The translations under genes were made by a program, and so were the position numbers. A stretch of DNA of 49,651 nt from an uncultured Synechococcus sp. Its GTDB lineage: Bacteria; Cyanobacteriota; Cyanobacteriia; Phormidesmidales; Phormidesmidaceae. The stretch lies in the NCBI GenBank assembly GCA_937911865.1, contig CALDSK010000081.1, forward strand, positions 1 through 49,651. The letters are read 5' to 3'. The notes beneath the pieces are model-generated. The model made no database searches and was not told the DNA's origin. It saw nothing but the letters and a program-made list of their open reading frames with translations. Below, in pieces: positions 8,906 to 16,807 of this stretch. Each line of letters opens with the position of its first letter. Position 1 is the first letter of the stretch.

Positions 8906-10573
8906 ATGGTTATGCCTACGGACACAATTTCGCAAGTCAACAGCGGTACAAGTGCCGACCGGATGATGTCTGTGTCTGGCGATAATCGCAGCGGCTGCCT
9001 AGGACATTTTGCGGCGGCAGATGTTGTCGGTGTCTGTCTTGGCGATAGATCCGGTAACCTGGTAAAGGCTAATGACGAGATGCTTAGAATCCTGGGCTAT
9101 TCGCCTGAGGGCTTTGCGTCTGGCCATTTGTGCTGGCACAACCTTACGCCGCTAGAGTATTGGTATCTAGATGAATTAGCGCTGTCTGAAACAAAGGTGG
9201 CAGGCCGCTGTGTTCCGTACGAGAAGGCGTTACTGCGAAAGGGTGGCGGTAGCGTGCCTGTGATGGTAGGCCATAGCCTCGCTAGTAAGGATGCTGTCGA
9301 TATTGTTACTTTCGTGTTGGATCTCAGTGAGGTTAAACGAACTGAAAGTGAGAGAGAAAAGTTGCTAGCTCAAGCGCAATCTGCCCAGGCGCAAGTGGCA
9401 CAGATAGAGCGAATGAGAGATGAGTTTTTGGCGACGCTCTCCCATGAGCTTAGAACGCCGCTTAGTCCGATATTGGGATGGTCTAAGCTGTTGCAGAAAG
9501 GTCAGCTCAGCGAAGAGAAAACTGCGATCGCCCTCAACGCGATCGAGAAAAATGCTCAGCATCAGTCTCAGCTAGTAGACGATTTGCTTGATAGTGCACA
9601 TATCTTATTCGGCAAAGTCAGCCTTCGCAAAGCACCGATGGATCTTAGCCAAGCGGTGACGGCTGCTGTAGATGCCATTTATCCAGCAGCCAACGCTAAA
9701 GAAATTGCCATAACAACAGAAATTTCTCCCTGCATGGTATTGGGTGATGCTGCCAGGTTGCAACAGATCGTAAGAGAACTGCTGGCTAATGCTGTAAAGT
9801 TTACGCCGCGCTCAGGCAACATAAGCGTGACTCTAACGCCTGCAGCGTCTTCTGTTCGTTTGTTGATTGCCGATACCGGTAAGGGCATTGGCGCAGACTT
9901 TTTACCCTATGCCTTCGACCATTTTCGACAGGAAGACTGTTCTACATCCAGGCAGTTTGGTGGATTAGGGCTGGGATTAGCTACCGTTCGGCAGCTGGTG
10001 AAAATGCACGACGGTCAGATTTTTGCTGAGAGTAAAGGTGAAGATGCCGGAACACGTTTGGTAGTGGATTTTCCGCTGTTGGACATAGGGCATGATGCGT
10101 CAGCTACTAAAAGCAAGACGACTCTAGCGAATACGGCCGCCAGTACAGAAACTATTGCAGAGGCCAGTGTAGAGGCCAGTACAGAAGAATCAGAACAATC
10201 TCAGTGTAGTGTCTTACTTGTTGATGATGATGACGATTCTCTTGAAATTACTTCATTCGCACTAGAGCAAGCAGGCGTTAACGTCATTAGTGTCAATTCT
10301 GGTGCTGCTGCGCTCGAAGCGCTAAAAGTGCAAGTTCCTGCGCTATTGATTAGTGACGTAGGCATGCCTGAGATGGATGGCTACATGCTCATTCGAAAGA
10401 TTCGACAGCTGCCTGCAGAAGAAGGGGGCAAGGTCGTCGCGATCGCACTCACAGCCTACGCTAGTGAGTATGACAGCGAACGCTGCATTGATGCTGGCTT
10501 TCAAAGACATTTAAGCAAGCCTATTGATCCAGATGTTTTGGTTCAGGTAGTCAGTGAACTGGTCGGATTGTGA
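8906..10573 (+). CDS. PAS-domain hybrid histidine kinase with C-terminal receiver
   Basis: The protein has 555 residues from the ATG at 8906; the ATG at 8912 is equally plausible behind AGAGAGG. Residues about 25-145 form a PAS domain (VKANDEMLRILGYSPEGF). After a coiled linker comes HisKA with MRDEFLATLSHELRTPLSP (catalytic H about 180). The ATPase domain has LLANAVKFTPRSG, DTGKGIGADF and GGLGLGLATV. After a Thr/Ala/Ser/Glu-rich linker comes a receiver with the acidic pocket VDDDDDS, phospho-accepting D about 484 in LISDVGMPEMDGY, and LSKPID. It is probably a soluble hybrid kinase. The core resembles the upstream kinase, for example FDHFRQEDxST in both, which suggests duplication with different input domains. 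Confidence 0.92.
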   Translation: MVMPTDTISQVNSGTSADRMMSVSGDNRSGCLGHFAAADVVGVCLGDRSGNLVKANDEMLRILGYSPEGFASGHLCWHNLTPLEYWYLDELALSETKVAGRCVPYEKALLRKGGGSVPVMVGHSLASKDAVDIVTFVLDLSEVKRTESEREKLLAQAQSAQAQVAQIERMRDEFLATLSHELRTPLSPILGWSKLLQKGQLSEEKTAIALNAIEKNAQHQSQLVDDLLDSAHILFGKVSLRKAPMDLSQAVTAAVDAIYPAANAKEIAITTEISPCMVLGDAARLQQIVRELLANAVKFTPRSGNISVTLTPAASSVRLLIADTGKGIGADFLPYAFDHFRQEDCSTSRQFGGLGLGLATVRQLVKMHDGQIFAESKGEDAGTRLVVDFPLLDIGHDASATKSKTTLANTAASTETIAEASVEASTEESEQSQCSVLLVDDDDDSLEITSFALEQAGVNVISVNSGAAALEALKVQVPALLISDVGMPEMDGYMLIRKIRQLPAEEGGKVVAIALTAYASEYDSERCIDAGFQRHLSKPIDPDVLVQVVSELVGL

Positions 10574-10610
10574 GCTTACAGGACTGTAGCGTTGGGTATT
10601 CAGTATCAGT

Positions 10611-10646
10611 ACAAAAGATTGCTGCTATACAAAAGATTGCTGCTAT
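10611..10646. repeat. 18-nt perfect tandem duplication
   Basis: ACAAAAGATTGCTGCTAT occurs twice head to tail, about 40 bp after the hybrid kinase stop. Confidence 0.95.
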
Positions 10647-10846
10647 GGTCAAATCCACTACACCTCTGTGTCTGAAATATTTCTGAAATCGGAGCTGACG
10701 CAAAACATAGGTCAGCTGTGATGCTTGTCATAACGAAAAAACGATGCATATACTGTCTTAGTTAAACGTATTTTGATTAGTGTGCTTCATTTCGTGGGGG
10801 TACTAAGGTGGGGTTACTAGCCACTGTTGGCTATGACTGTTGGTCA

Positions 10847-10870
10847 TTACTGAATCTGTTACTGAATCTG
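10847..10870. repeat. 12-nt perfect tandem duplication
   Basis: TTACTGAATCTG occurs twice head to tail. Confidence 0.9.
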
Positions 10871-11020
10871 ATAGTGACCTGAGATATTGATGCCAGTCAG
10901 GCAGTAACGGTCACATAATTGTTGGCCCCTGTCATTGTTAGCCTCTGTTGCTAATGAAGCTCGCATAGCACTTATGTCAGGTTCGCGACGGCCTTTTCGC
11001 TGTTAGACATAGGCGCTGAC

Positions 11021-11048
11021 GTCATTTCAAGCTAGTCATTTCAAGCTA
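11021..11048. repeat. 14-nt perfect tandem duplication
   Basis: GTCATTTCAAGCTA occurs twice head to tail, about 100 bp before the metalloprotease start. Confidence 0.9.
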
Positions 11049-11149
11049 TTGGAGATAACTACAACTTTCAGTAGCCACGTGCGGTCGGAACGCACCAAAT
11101 TTTTTGTGGTGCGATTAATTAAAAAATTATCAAACGCTGCCTAATTTGC

Positions 11150-12589
11150 ATGTTCGATTCTGCTAATTTCCTGAAGAACGTTACCCTGAATCCTTCTATC
11201 CAACACCAGCTAGCTCCAAACTACTCAGCGACCCACATAAGAAGCTGTGTCTGTTCGGCCTGCTGTGTGTCTACCTCTGCCGATTTTTCCTCAGACGGTA
11301 GCGTTATTGAAGAAGACTTTACGCTGCAAAGCACCAACTTTCAGTGGCAACAGCCCGGCGGCAAAGGCTCGCGAATTACCCTTTCCTACAGCTACACGAA
11401 TCTGTTGGACGGTGGTGTGCAGGGTGGCATTAGCAATGGTGAAATGAAAGCCGCTATAGAAGAAGCTTTCAGACTGTGGTCTACCTATGCACCTCTCGAA
11501 TTTATAGAAGTTGAAGATACCGGTGCCAAATCGAGAACCCAGCCCGATGCGGCTGATATTCGTATTGGCCATGATGACCTGGGCGGAAAGGGCGGCACCT
11601 TGGGGCGTACTCAGCTGAGGTATGACGGTGAGCTCGCGACGACCGTTGCTTTTGACAATCGCGACCTTTGGGCGACAGATGGTAACGCCACCCATACGGA
11701 TTTTTTGTTCGTCGCTGTTCATGAGATTGGCCATGCGCTTGGTTTGCGACATGAGTTGACTAATGACGCTGTGATGCAAGTTTCTGCTGACAATGTGTAT
11801 ACCGGTTTGGGCTCTGCCTTTCTCTATGCCGATGATATCAACGGTATTCAAACGCTCTATGGTCAAGGTAGCGGGCTGGTTACTCCCATTTCTAATATTG
11901 GCGCTGCGCCACCGTCTTCCCCGTCTGTTAATCCGCCTGCTACCTCTCCTGACAGTTCCCCTATCGGCTCCCCTGTTAGATTGAGTGTGGTGGGCAGTCG
12001 GCGCCGGGATGTGCTAACTGGTAATCACCGCAACCAAACGTTTAAGGCGCTAAATGGCAATGATATTGTCAGGGCGGCTGGTGGTAATGACAGATTAAAA
12101 GGGGGCTCAGGCAACGACAGTTTGTATGGAGAAAGTGGCAACGACAAGCTGTGGGGTGAGACCGGTAACGACAAGCTATGGGGTGGTAAGGGCAGCGATA
12201 CATTGTTTGGCCACGGCGGTCGCGATCGCCTAATCGGTGTTGACCCTGCAACAAAGAATCCAGGACGAAACGAACGCGATGTTTTGACGGGTGGCGGCGG
12301 TCGTGACCTGTTTGTACTGGGCGATCGCACCACTGTGTACTACGACGATGGCCGCAACAATACGATAGGACACAGCGACTATGCCCTGATCAAAGATTTC
12401 AGTGCTGGCAGCGGCGATAAAATTCAGCTTAAAGGCCGAGCTAGCGACTATCGAATCGGCTCAGCACCTAAAGGGACTGCTGGAGGACGCGGTATTTTTC
12501 TCCAAACAACTGGAGAAGACGAGCTTATCGCCATCGTCAAAAGCAACACTGGTCTCGCCCTTAAAAGTTCAGCTTTTAGATTCGTCTAA
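11150..12589 (+). CDS. RTX-repeat zinc metalloprotease (matrixin/serralysin-like, M10)
   Basis: The protein has 479 residues. The catalytic domain (about 55-240) contains the extended zinc motif HEIGHALGLRH (H191, E192, H195, H201), followed by a possible Met-turn in DAVMQVSAD. A Pro/Ser linker (about 250-282) leads to nonapeptide calcium-binding RTX repeats (about 300-375, GGNDRLKGG, ESGNDKLWG, KGSDTLFG) and a C-terminal region ending in hydrophobic SAFRFV, the usual arrangement for type I secretion. There is no Sec signal peptide, which agrees. No ABC exporter, membrane fusion protein or inhibitor gene is in the window. The N-terminus holds an unusual cysteine cluster, SCVCSACC (about 31-38). 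A hairpin terminator follows at 12653. Confidence 0.9.
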   Translation: MFDSANFLKNVTLNPSIQHQLAPNYSATHIRSCVCSACCVSTSADFSSDGSVIEEDFTLQSTNFQWQQPGGKGSRITLSYSYTNLLDGGVQGGISNGEMKAAIEEAFRLWSTYAPLEFIEVEDTGAKSRTQPDAADIRIGHDDLGGKGGTLGRTQLRYDGELATTVAFDNRDLWATDGNATHTDFLFVAVHEIGHALGLRHELTNDAVMQVSADNVYTGLGSAFLYADDINGIQTLYGQGSGLVTPISNIGAAPPSSPSVNPPATSPDSSPIGSPVRLSVVGSRRRDVLTGNHRNQTFKALNGNDIVRAAGGNDRLKGGSGNDSLYGESGNDKLWGETGNDKLWGGKGSDTLFGHGGRDRLIGVDPATKNPGRNERDVLTGGGGRDLFVLGDRTTVYYDDGRNNTIGHSDYALIKDFSAGSGDKIQLKGRASDYRIGSAPKGTAGGRGIFLQTTGEDELIAIVKSNTGLALKSSAFRFV

Positions 12590-12652
12590 AGCATTTCTGT
12601 CTATAAAATTTAGCGGCTTAGTCACTATCAAAGAACAACGGTGCTGATTAAA

Positions 12653-12694
12653 AGAAGCAGTGGTATCGAGCTTGATATCACTGCTTCTCTTTTT
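12653..12694 (+). terminator. rho-independent terminator of the RTX protease gene
   Basis: A 15-bp stem (AGAAGCAGTGGTATC pairing with GATATCACTGCTTCT, one G-U) closes a 6-nt loop (GAGCTT) and is followed by CTCTTTTT. It lies 63 bp beyond the protease stop, on the same strand. Confidence 0.85.
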
Positions 12695-12731
12695 CCCCAA
12701 CCAGCTTTGGTGACACCTGATGTTTGTCGGT

Positions 12732-12755
12732 GTTGCGCTCAACGTTGCGCTCAAC
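12732..12755. repeat. 12-nt tandem duplication plus degenerate third copy
   Basis: GTTGCGCTCAAC occurs twice exactly and is followed by a diverged copy (GTTACGCTCAAT) a few bases later. It lies between the protease terminator and the helicase start. Confidence 0.85.
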
Positions 12756-12872
12756 TCTGTTACGCTCAATTGGCAAAGCAGGCTACTCACGTTTATCCTA
12801 TTGAACGGTAGCCCTATAAAGTGCACGTTTGTCTATTCGCTTTGGTGACTGACTTGTGTACAATTTCACTCT

Positions 12873-14549
12873 ATGTCTCATCCTTCCTCTTCTGCTGGCA
12901 TTAATGCCAACACCACTGTTGACGAACATGACGACGAACAACAGCCCGCGATAGTCTCGGCCACGCCTGTAGGGCCGCCGAAGCTACGCCCTTATCAGGT
13001 AGCGCTCATTAATGACCTTTATTGTGAGCTAAATGAAGGCTACAAGCGCGTAGCGATTATCGCTGGGACAGGCGCTGGTAAAACCATCATTAGCGGGCAG
13101 ATTTGTGCCCACGCTGAAGAAGCGGGTAAGCGCCTGATGTTTTTAGTGCATCTAGACGTTCTTGTCGGGCAAACCTACGAAAAAATGAAAGCGTTTGGCT
13201 TACAGTGCGGTTTTATTAAGGCGGGCTGGGAAGAGAACCGAGATGCCCCTATTCAGATCGCCAGCATTCAAACTATGGCGAAGCGACGCTGGTGGCAAAA
13301 GTGGCCTGCTGATGTTGTTTTTTACGATGAGGGACACATCACACTTTTTAGCCAGGTGGGCAAAAAGGTCATGACCAAAACTCACTCAAATGCCGTGCAT
13401 TTGGTTATGACGGCTACGCCCCTGCGCTTGGGTAAAGAACAGCTGGGAGACTATCTTGAAACACTCGTGTCTTCGCCGGTGCCCAGAGTGCTTCAAGACA
13501 TGGGCTATCTCTCTACAATGAAGTATTACAGCATGCCAAGAGACAGCATGGCGAATTTGGAAGAGGTGAAAACAGCAAGAGGAGATTACGACGAGAAAGA
13601 TTTGAAGAATGCGTGCGATCGCACTGAACTGGTCGAAAAAATAGTAGAAGAATGGTTCCGCATTGGTCGCAACAAGCGCACTATCGCCTTTTGTGTGGAT
13701 ATTGAGCATGCCAATCACGTTGCTGAGCAATTCCGCAAGGCCGGTATTACTGCCGATACGGTTGACGGTAACACTTCTATCAAAGACCGCAAAAAGCTGT
13801 ATCACGCTCTTAAGACTGGCGAGCTGATGGTGCTAACTTCTTGCAACGTGATCAGTATTGGATTCGATGAACCCAGCGTAGAAGTCGGCCTGATGCTGCG
13901 CCCGACCAAGTCTAGCGCGATGCACTTTCAGCAGCTTGGCAGAGTCATGCGAATCTCTCCTCAGACGGGTAAAACGCACGGCATTATTCTCGATCAGGCT
14001 GGCAACTTGCAGCGGCTCGGCTTTCCCGAAGATGTAGAAGACTACAGCCTACCCACCCGACAAAAGTCTTCAGGCGGTGGCGGCGTACCGCCGACAAAGC
14101 CCTGTCCTGCCTGCGGTCGAATCGTTCTTTCTTTTGTTGTGAAATGTCCTGACTGTGCTCATCAGTGGATTAGCGAACGCGCGGTCAACACAGAAGATAT
14201 GGTCGAGATTTATTCTAATGACCAGGCTCGACAAATTCGCGATGTACCCACGCTGGTAGAGCTTTACCATGGTCATCGTCGCCGTGCGTTCAAGCAGGGG
14301 CGCGGTCCTGGCTGGGCAGATAGAACCTTTATGGATCAGTGTGGCCGTGAACCAAACCCCAGCTGGTGCTACGGTTCCCTAGCTGGAACTCGTCCTACCT
14401 GGGATGACCAAATAGCCATAAAAGATTATCTCTTTGAACATGCAAGAGGCGCCAACATCGGTGAGTGGGTGATTCAAGAGTTTGAGAAAGAAGTCGGTGC
14501 AGGCTCTTGGTTCAGACTGGCCGAATACCTTAAAAGAGTGGAGGGCTAG
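12873..14549 (+). CDS. DEAD/DEAH-type superfamily 2 helicase with zinc ribbon
   Basis: The protein has 558 residues. Residues about 35-210 form the first RecA-like domain, with Walker A AGTGAGKT (K70), the box-II variant DEGH (D152-H155) and motif III VMTATP. The second RecA-like domain has TIAFCVDIEHANHVAEQF, the TSCNVISIGFDEPSVEVG region and the arginine-finger motif FQQLGRVMR. A four-cysteine zinc ribbon follows (C411, C414, C425, C428), then an unassigned C-terminal region with several Trp. It resembles SSL2/restriction-type helicases found in bacterial and phage genomes. No nuclease or methylase gene is adjacent, so a restriction role is not supported. Confidence 0.87.
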   Translation: MSHPSSSAGINANTTVDEHDDEQQPAIVSATPVGPPKLRPYQVALINDLYCELNEGYKRVAIIAGTGAGKTIISGQICAHAEEAGKRLMFLVHLDVLVGQTYEKMKAFGLQCGFIKAGWEENRDAPIQIASIQTMAKRRWWQKWPADVVFYDEGHITLFSQVGKKVMTKTHSNAVHLVMTATPLRLGKEQLGDYLETLVSSPVPRVLQDMGYLSTMKYYSMPRDSMANLEEVKTARGDYDEKDLKNACDRTELVEKIVEEWFRIGRNKRTIAFCVDIEHANHVAEQFRKAGITADTVDGNTSIKDRKKLYHALKTGELMVLTSCNVISIGFDEPSVEVGLMLRPTKSSAMHFQQLGRVMRISPQTGKTHGIILDQAGNLQRLGFPEDVEDYSLPTRQKSSGGGGVPPTKPCPACGRIVLSFVVKCPDCAHQWISERAVNTEDMVEIYSNDQARQIRDVPTLVELYHGHRRRAFKQGRGPGWADRTFMDQCGREPNPSWCYGSLAGTRPTWDDQIAIKDYLFEHARGANIGEWVIQEFEKEVGAGSWFRLAEYLKRVEG

Positions 14550-14596
14550 TTCTAGATATTAGGTCCAGATACCAGGTTTAGCTATCACGTCTAGAA

Positions 14597-14986
14597 TCAA
14601 GCTTCTACCACATAATCTAGCACCAGCTCATCGCCTGGAATGCCTCGAATTCCCCAGTTGTGCTTAGGGAGCTCAAACATTGCAATTTCAATGTCTTCTA
14701 CCGCAATGTCAAGCTGTTGATTTATGCGTTCAAATAACAGCCTGGTTAGCGTTTTCTTCGCTGGAACAGATCGCCCTTCGAACATCACAATTTCAATAAT
14801 AGTGTATTGCTCAGAACGCTCGTTGGGGTAGTAAAAGTTTTCTGCCTCCAGTGGGAAGAATCGCTGAAAGCGCTTTTTCTCTGGCGTGCCAATGGCCTCT
14901 TGCAAGCAGCTATGAATAATATCAGAAAGCTTGGCTTTTATCGGGTTGAGCTGCGATGCACAACCGGTGATTTTGACTTGCACCAT
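14597..14986 (-). CDS. tautomerase-family protein (Tautomerase_2-like)
   Basis: The protein has 129 residues from the ATG at 14986 (MVQVKITG); a GTG at 15001 would add five residues. The segments RFFPLEAENFYYP, IIEIVMFEGRSVPAKKTLTRLL and PKHNWGIRGIPGDEL fit the Tautomerase_2 branch of the 4-oxalocrotonate tautomerase/MIF superfamily. Those enzymes use Pro-1 as catalytic base after removal of Met. Here position 2 is Val, so the classical base appears absent with either start. The substrate is unknown. It is divergent from the lipase-like hydrolase, with only about 33 bp between starts. Confidence 0.75.
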   Translation of the reverse strand: MVQVKITGCASQLNPIKAKLSDIIHSCLQEAIGTPEKKRFQRFFPLEAENFYYPNERSEQYTIIEIVMFEGRSVPAKKTLTRLLFERINQQLDIAVEDIEIAMFELPKHNWGIRGIPGDELVLDYVVEA

Positions 14987-15019
14987 AATAGAAAAACTCA
15001 CTCTTTTGCTAAGCTTGTG

Positions 15020-15667
15020 ATGAATATATTACTCATTCATGGACTCGGACGCACGCCATTATCTCTTTGGGGAATGGCGAATGCTTTGCAAAAGGCAGGA
15101 CATACGACAGAATTTTTTGGCTACGTAACGGTGTTCCAATCGTTCGATGACATTGCGTTCAGGTTGCGCGATCGCCTACGCAAGCTCTCTGGGCGCGGTC
15201 CTTACGGCATCGTCAGTCACTCTATGGGCGGCATCCTCACCCGAGCTGCCTTAGCTGAGCCAATCGACTTTCCGCTGCCTCACCATGTTGTGATGCTCGC
15301 CCCACCCAACCGTTCACCAAGAGCGGCCCGTATCGCCAACCGCCTGCTACCCTTTCGCTGGTTTGCTACTCAAAGCGGCCACAACATGGCGAGTCAAACG
15401 TTCTACGCGCAGCTTCCAAAGCTAAAGTGTCCCTACACTCTAATTGCTGGCACCATCGGTCCAACAGGTTCCTTAAGTCCCTTTGGTGAAGAGATTAACG
15501 ATCTGATTGTTGGTATTAGTGAAATTCGAATGGAGGCCCACGACCCGATTGTGCAGATCGAGGCGCTTCACTCGTTTATTATGAATCACGATATGGCCCA
15601 GCGTGCAGCGATTGATGCCTTTTCTCGTCGTCCTACAAGCCTGCCTTTTCCGGTAGACCTAGCATAA
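15020..15667 (+). CDS. alpha/beta hydrolase (lipase/esterase-like)
   Basis: I chose the ATG at 15020 (215 residues) because the upstream in-frame extension lies antisense over the tautomerase gene. The N-terminal MNILLIHGLGRTPLSLWGM holds the oxyanion HG motif. GIVSHSMGG is the nucleophile elbow (G-x-S-x-G). AHDPIVQIE and ALHSFIMNH look like the acid and histidine regions. The arrangement resembles small cytosolic lipase-like hydrolases (PGAP1/EstA type). The 3' end overlaps the convergent argC gene by 35 bp. Confidence 0.85.
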   Translation: MNILLIHGLGRTPLSLWGMANALQKAGHTTEFFGYVTVFQSFDDIAFRLRDRLRKLSGRGPYGIVSHSMGGILTRAALAEPIDFPLPHHVVMLAPPNRSPRAARIANRLLPFRWFATQSGHNMASQTFYAQLPKLKCPYTLIAGTIGPTGSLSPFGEEINDLIVGISEIRMEAHDPIVQIEALHSFIMNHDMAQRAAIDAFSRRPTSLPFPVDLA

Positions 15668-16649
15668 TATTCAAATTCTGAACGGCCGCGCCCGACGCTC
15701 CTTTGCCCAGGTTATCTAACCGGGCAACCAGCAGCGCTTCTTGCGTGTCATCGTTGGCAAACACAAACAGCTGCACCTCGTTTGTGTTAACAGCTGTTTT
15801 TGCTGCTAAAAAATTCCCGTCTCTGAGCGTACTGGCATCCTGATACGGCATGACCTGTACGAAGGGCTCGTTAGTATAGTGCTGTTGGAGTGTACTGTGC
15901 AGCTGTGCGCCCGTGGGTGGCTTCTCTAGTGTCCACAGCGGCAGAGGAACTTGAACGACCATGCCCTGCACAAAATCGCCTACGGCTGGTACAAACAGTG
16001 GCGCGTGCTGTAATCCAGAATATAGCTGCATTTCTTTAACATGCTTGTGCCCAAACTTAAGGCCGTAGGGGCTGTAGGGTTCTTTGGACTCAGCTGACTT
16101 CGGGTTTTGCGCTTGAATGTCTTTGTTTTGGAAGCCTTCATTCCGGAAGCTTTCGTACTGGGCAATCATCTTTTTGCCGCCGCCGGAGTAGCCGGAAATG
16201 GCGTTGACGGTTGCTGGAAAATTGGCTGGCAGCACGCCTGCGTGCGTAAGGGGTGCGATCGCTGCCAAAAAGCCGGTTGGATAGCAGCCCGGATTACTCA
16301 CCCGACGCGTTTCTGCAATCTTTTGTCGTTGATCTGGTGCTAATTCAGGAAATCCGTATACCCAATCTTTTGCCGTCCGATGAGCCGTGCTGGCGTCCAA
16401 AACTTTAGTTGTGTCGTTGTTGACCCAGCTGACTGCCTCACGAGCTGCTTCATCGGGCAAACACAGAATAGCAACGTCTGCCGCGTTGATCATTTTCGCT
16501 CTTTCTTCGGCGTCTTTCCGCTTAGCCGGGTCAATGCTAATAACGTCTAAATCAGTTCTCTTTGCCAAGCGCTGGTAAATCTGTAGCCCAGTCGTTCCCG
16601 CTTCCCCATCAATAAAAACTTTAGGACTACTCACCTTAGGACTACTCAC
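15633..16649 (-). CDS. argC: N-acetyl-gamma-glutamyl-phosphate reductase, uncommon (type 2) form
   Basis: A 338-residue enzyme of arginine synthesis that reduces N-acetylglutamyl phosphate to the semialdehyde with NADPH. It has the N-terminal dinucleotide-binding loop FIDGEAGTTGLQIYQRL, the aligned LCLPDEAA region and the active-site cysteine C122 in SNPGCYPTG. The DGEAGTTG start and overall length fit the shorter 'other' ArgC class (about 310 residues) rather than the approximately 350-residue class usual in cyanobacteria; that comparison is from family knowledge. The N-terminus MSSPKVSSPKV is an in-frame duplication. The 3' end overlaps the opposing hydrolase gene by 35 bp. Confidence 0.9.
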   Translation of the reverse strand: MSSPKVSSPKVFIDGEAGTTGLQIYQRLAKRTDLDVISIDPAKRKDAEERAKMINAADVAILCLPDEAAREAVSWVNNDTTKVLDASTAHRTAKDWVYGFPELAPDQRQKIAETRRVSNPGCYPTGFLAAIAPLTHAGVLPANFPATVNAISGYSGGGKKMIAQYESFRNEGFQNKDIQAQNPKSAESKEPYSPYGLKFGHKHVKEMQLYSGLQHAPLFVPAVGDFVQGMVVQVPLPLWTLEKPPTGAQLHSTLQQHYTNEPFVQVMPYQDASTLRDGNFLAAKTAVNTNEVQLFVFANDDTQEALLVARLDNLGKGASGAAVQNLNIMLGLPEKAGL

Positions 16650-16707
16650 TGCTCAACCCCTACGACTCAACTCGTCAACAATTACGATATAGCCATCAGT
16701 ATATCTC

Positions 16708-16771
16708 TGTGGGTGTCGCTAGCTGTGGGTGTCGCTAGTTGTGGGTGTCGCTAGTTGTGGTGTAGTGCTAG
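16708..16771. repeat. 16-nt tandem repeat, three near-perfect copies plus one degenerate
   Basis: Copies of TGTGGGTGTCGCTAGT lie at 16708-16723 (last base C), 16724-16739 and 16740-16755, with a diverged fourth at 16756-16771. They lie between the cyclase stop and the argC start, in the argC promoter region. Confidence 0.92.
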
Positions 16772-16807
16772 ATTGCGGAGTCTGCTGTTGATAAAGAAAG
16801 GTAATCG

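Larger units (their letters stand above)
10574..11149. other. intergenic region rich in short duplications
   Basis: A 576 bp gap with no supported gene. It holds three perfect two-copy tandem duplications: an 18-nt unit at 10611-10646, a 12-nt unit at 10847-10870 and a 14-nt unit at 11021-11048. The last 60 bp are AT-rich and should contain the protease promoter. I see no clear ribosome-binding site before 11150. Confidence 0.6.

Noticed and set aside
12873..14549. Type I/III restriction system
   Set aside because: Only the helicase is present; no methylase, specificity or nuclease gene is adjacent.
14807..15019. N-terminal extension of the lipase-like hydrolase
   Set aside because: The stretch is antisense to the tautomerase coding region and precedes a natural MNILLIHGLG start.
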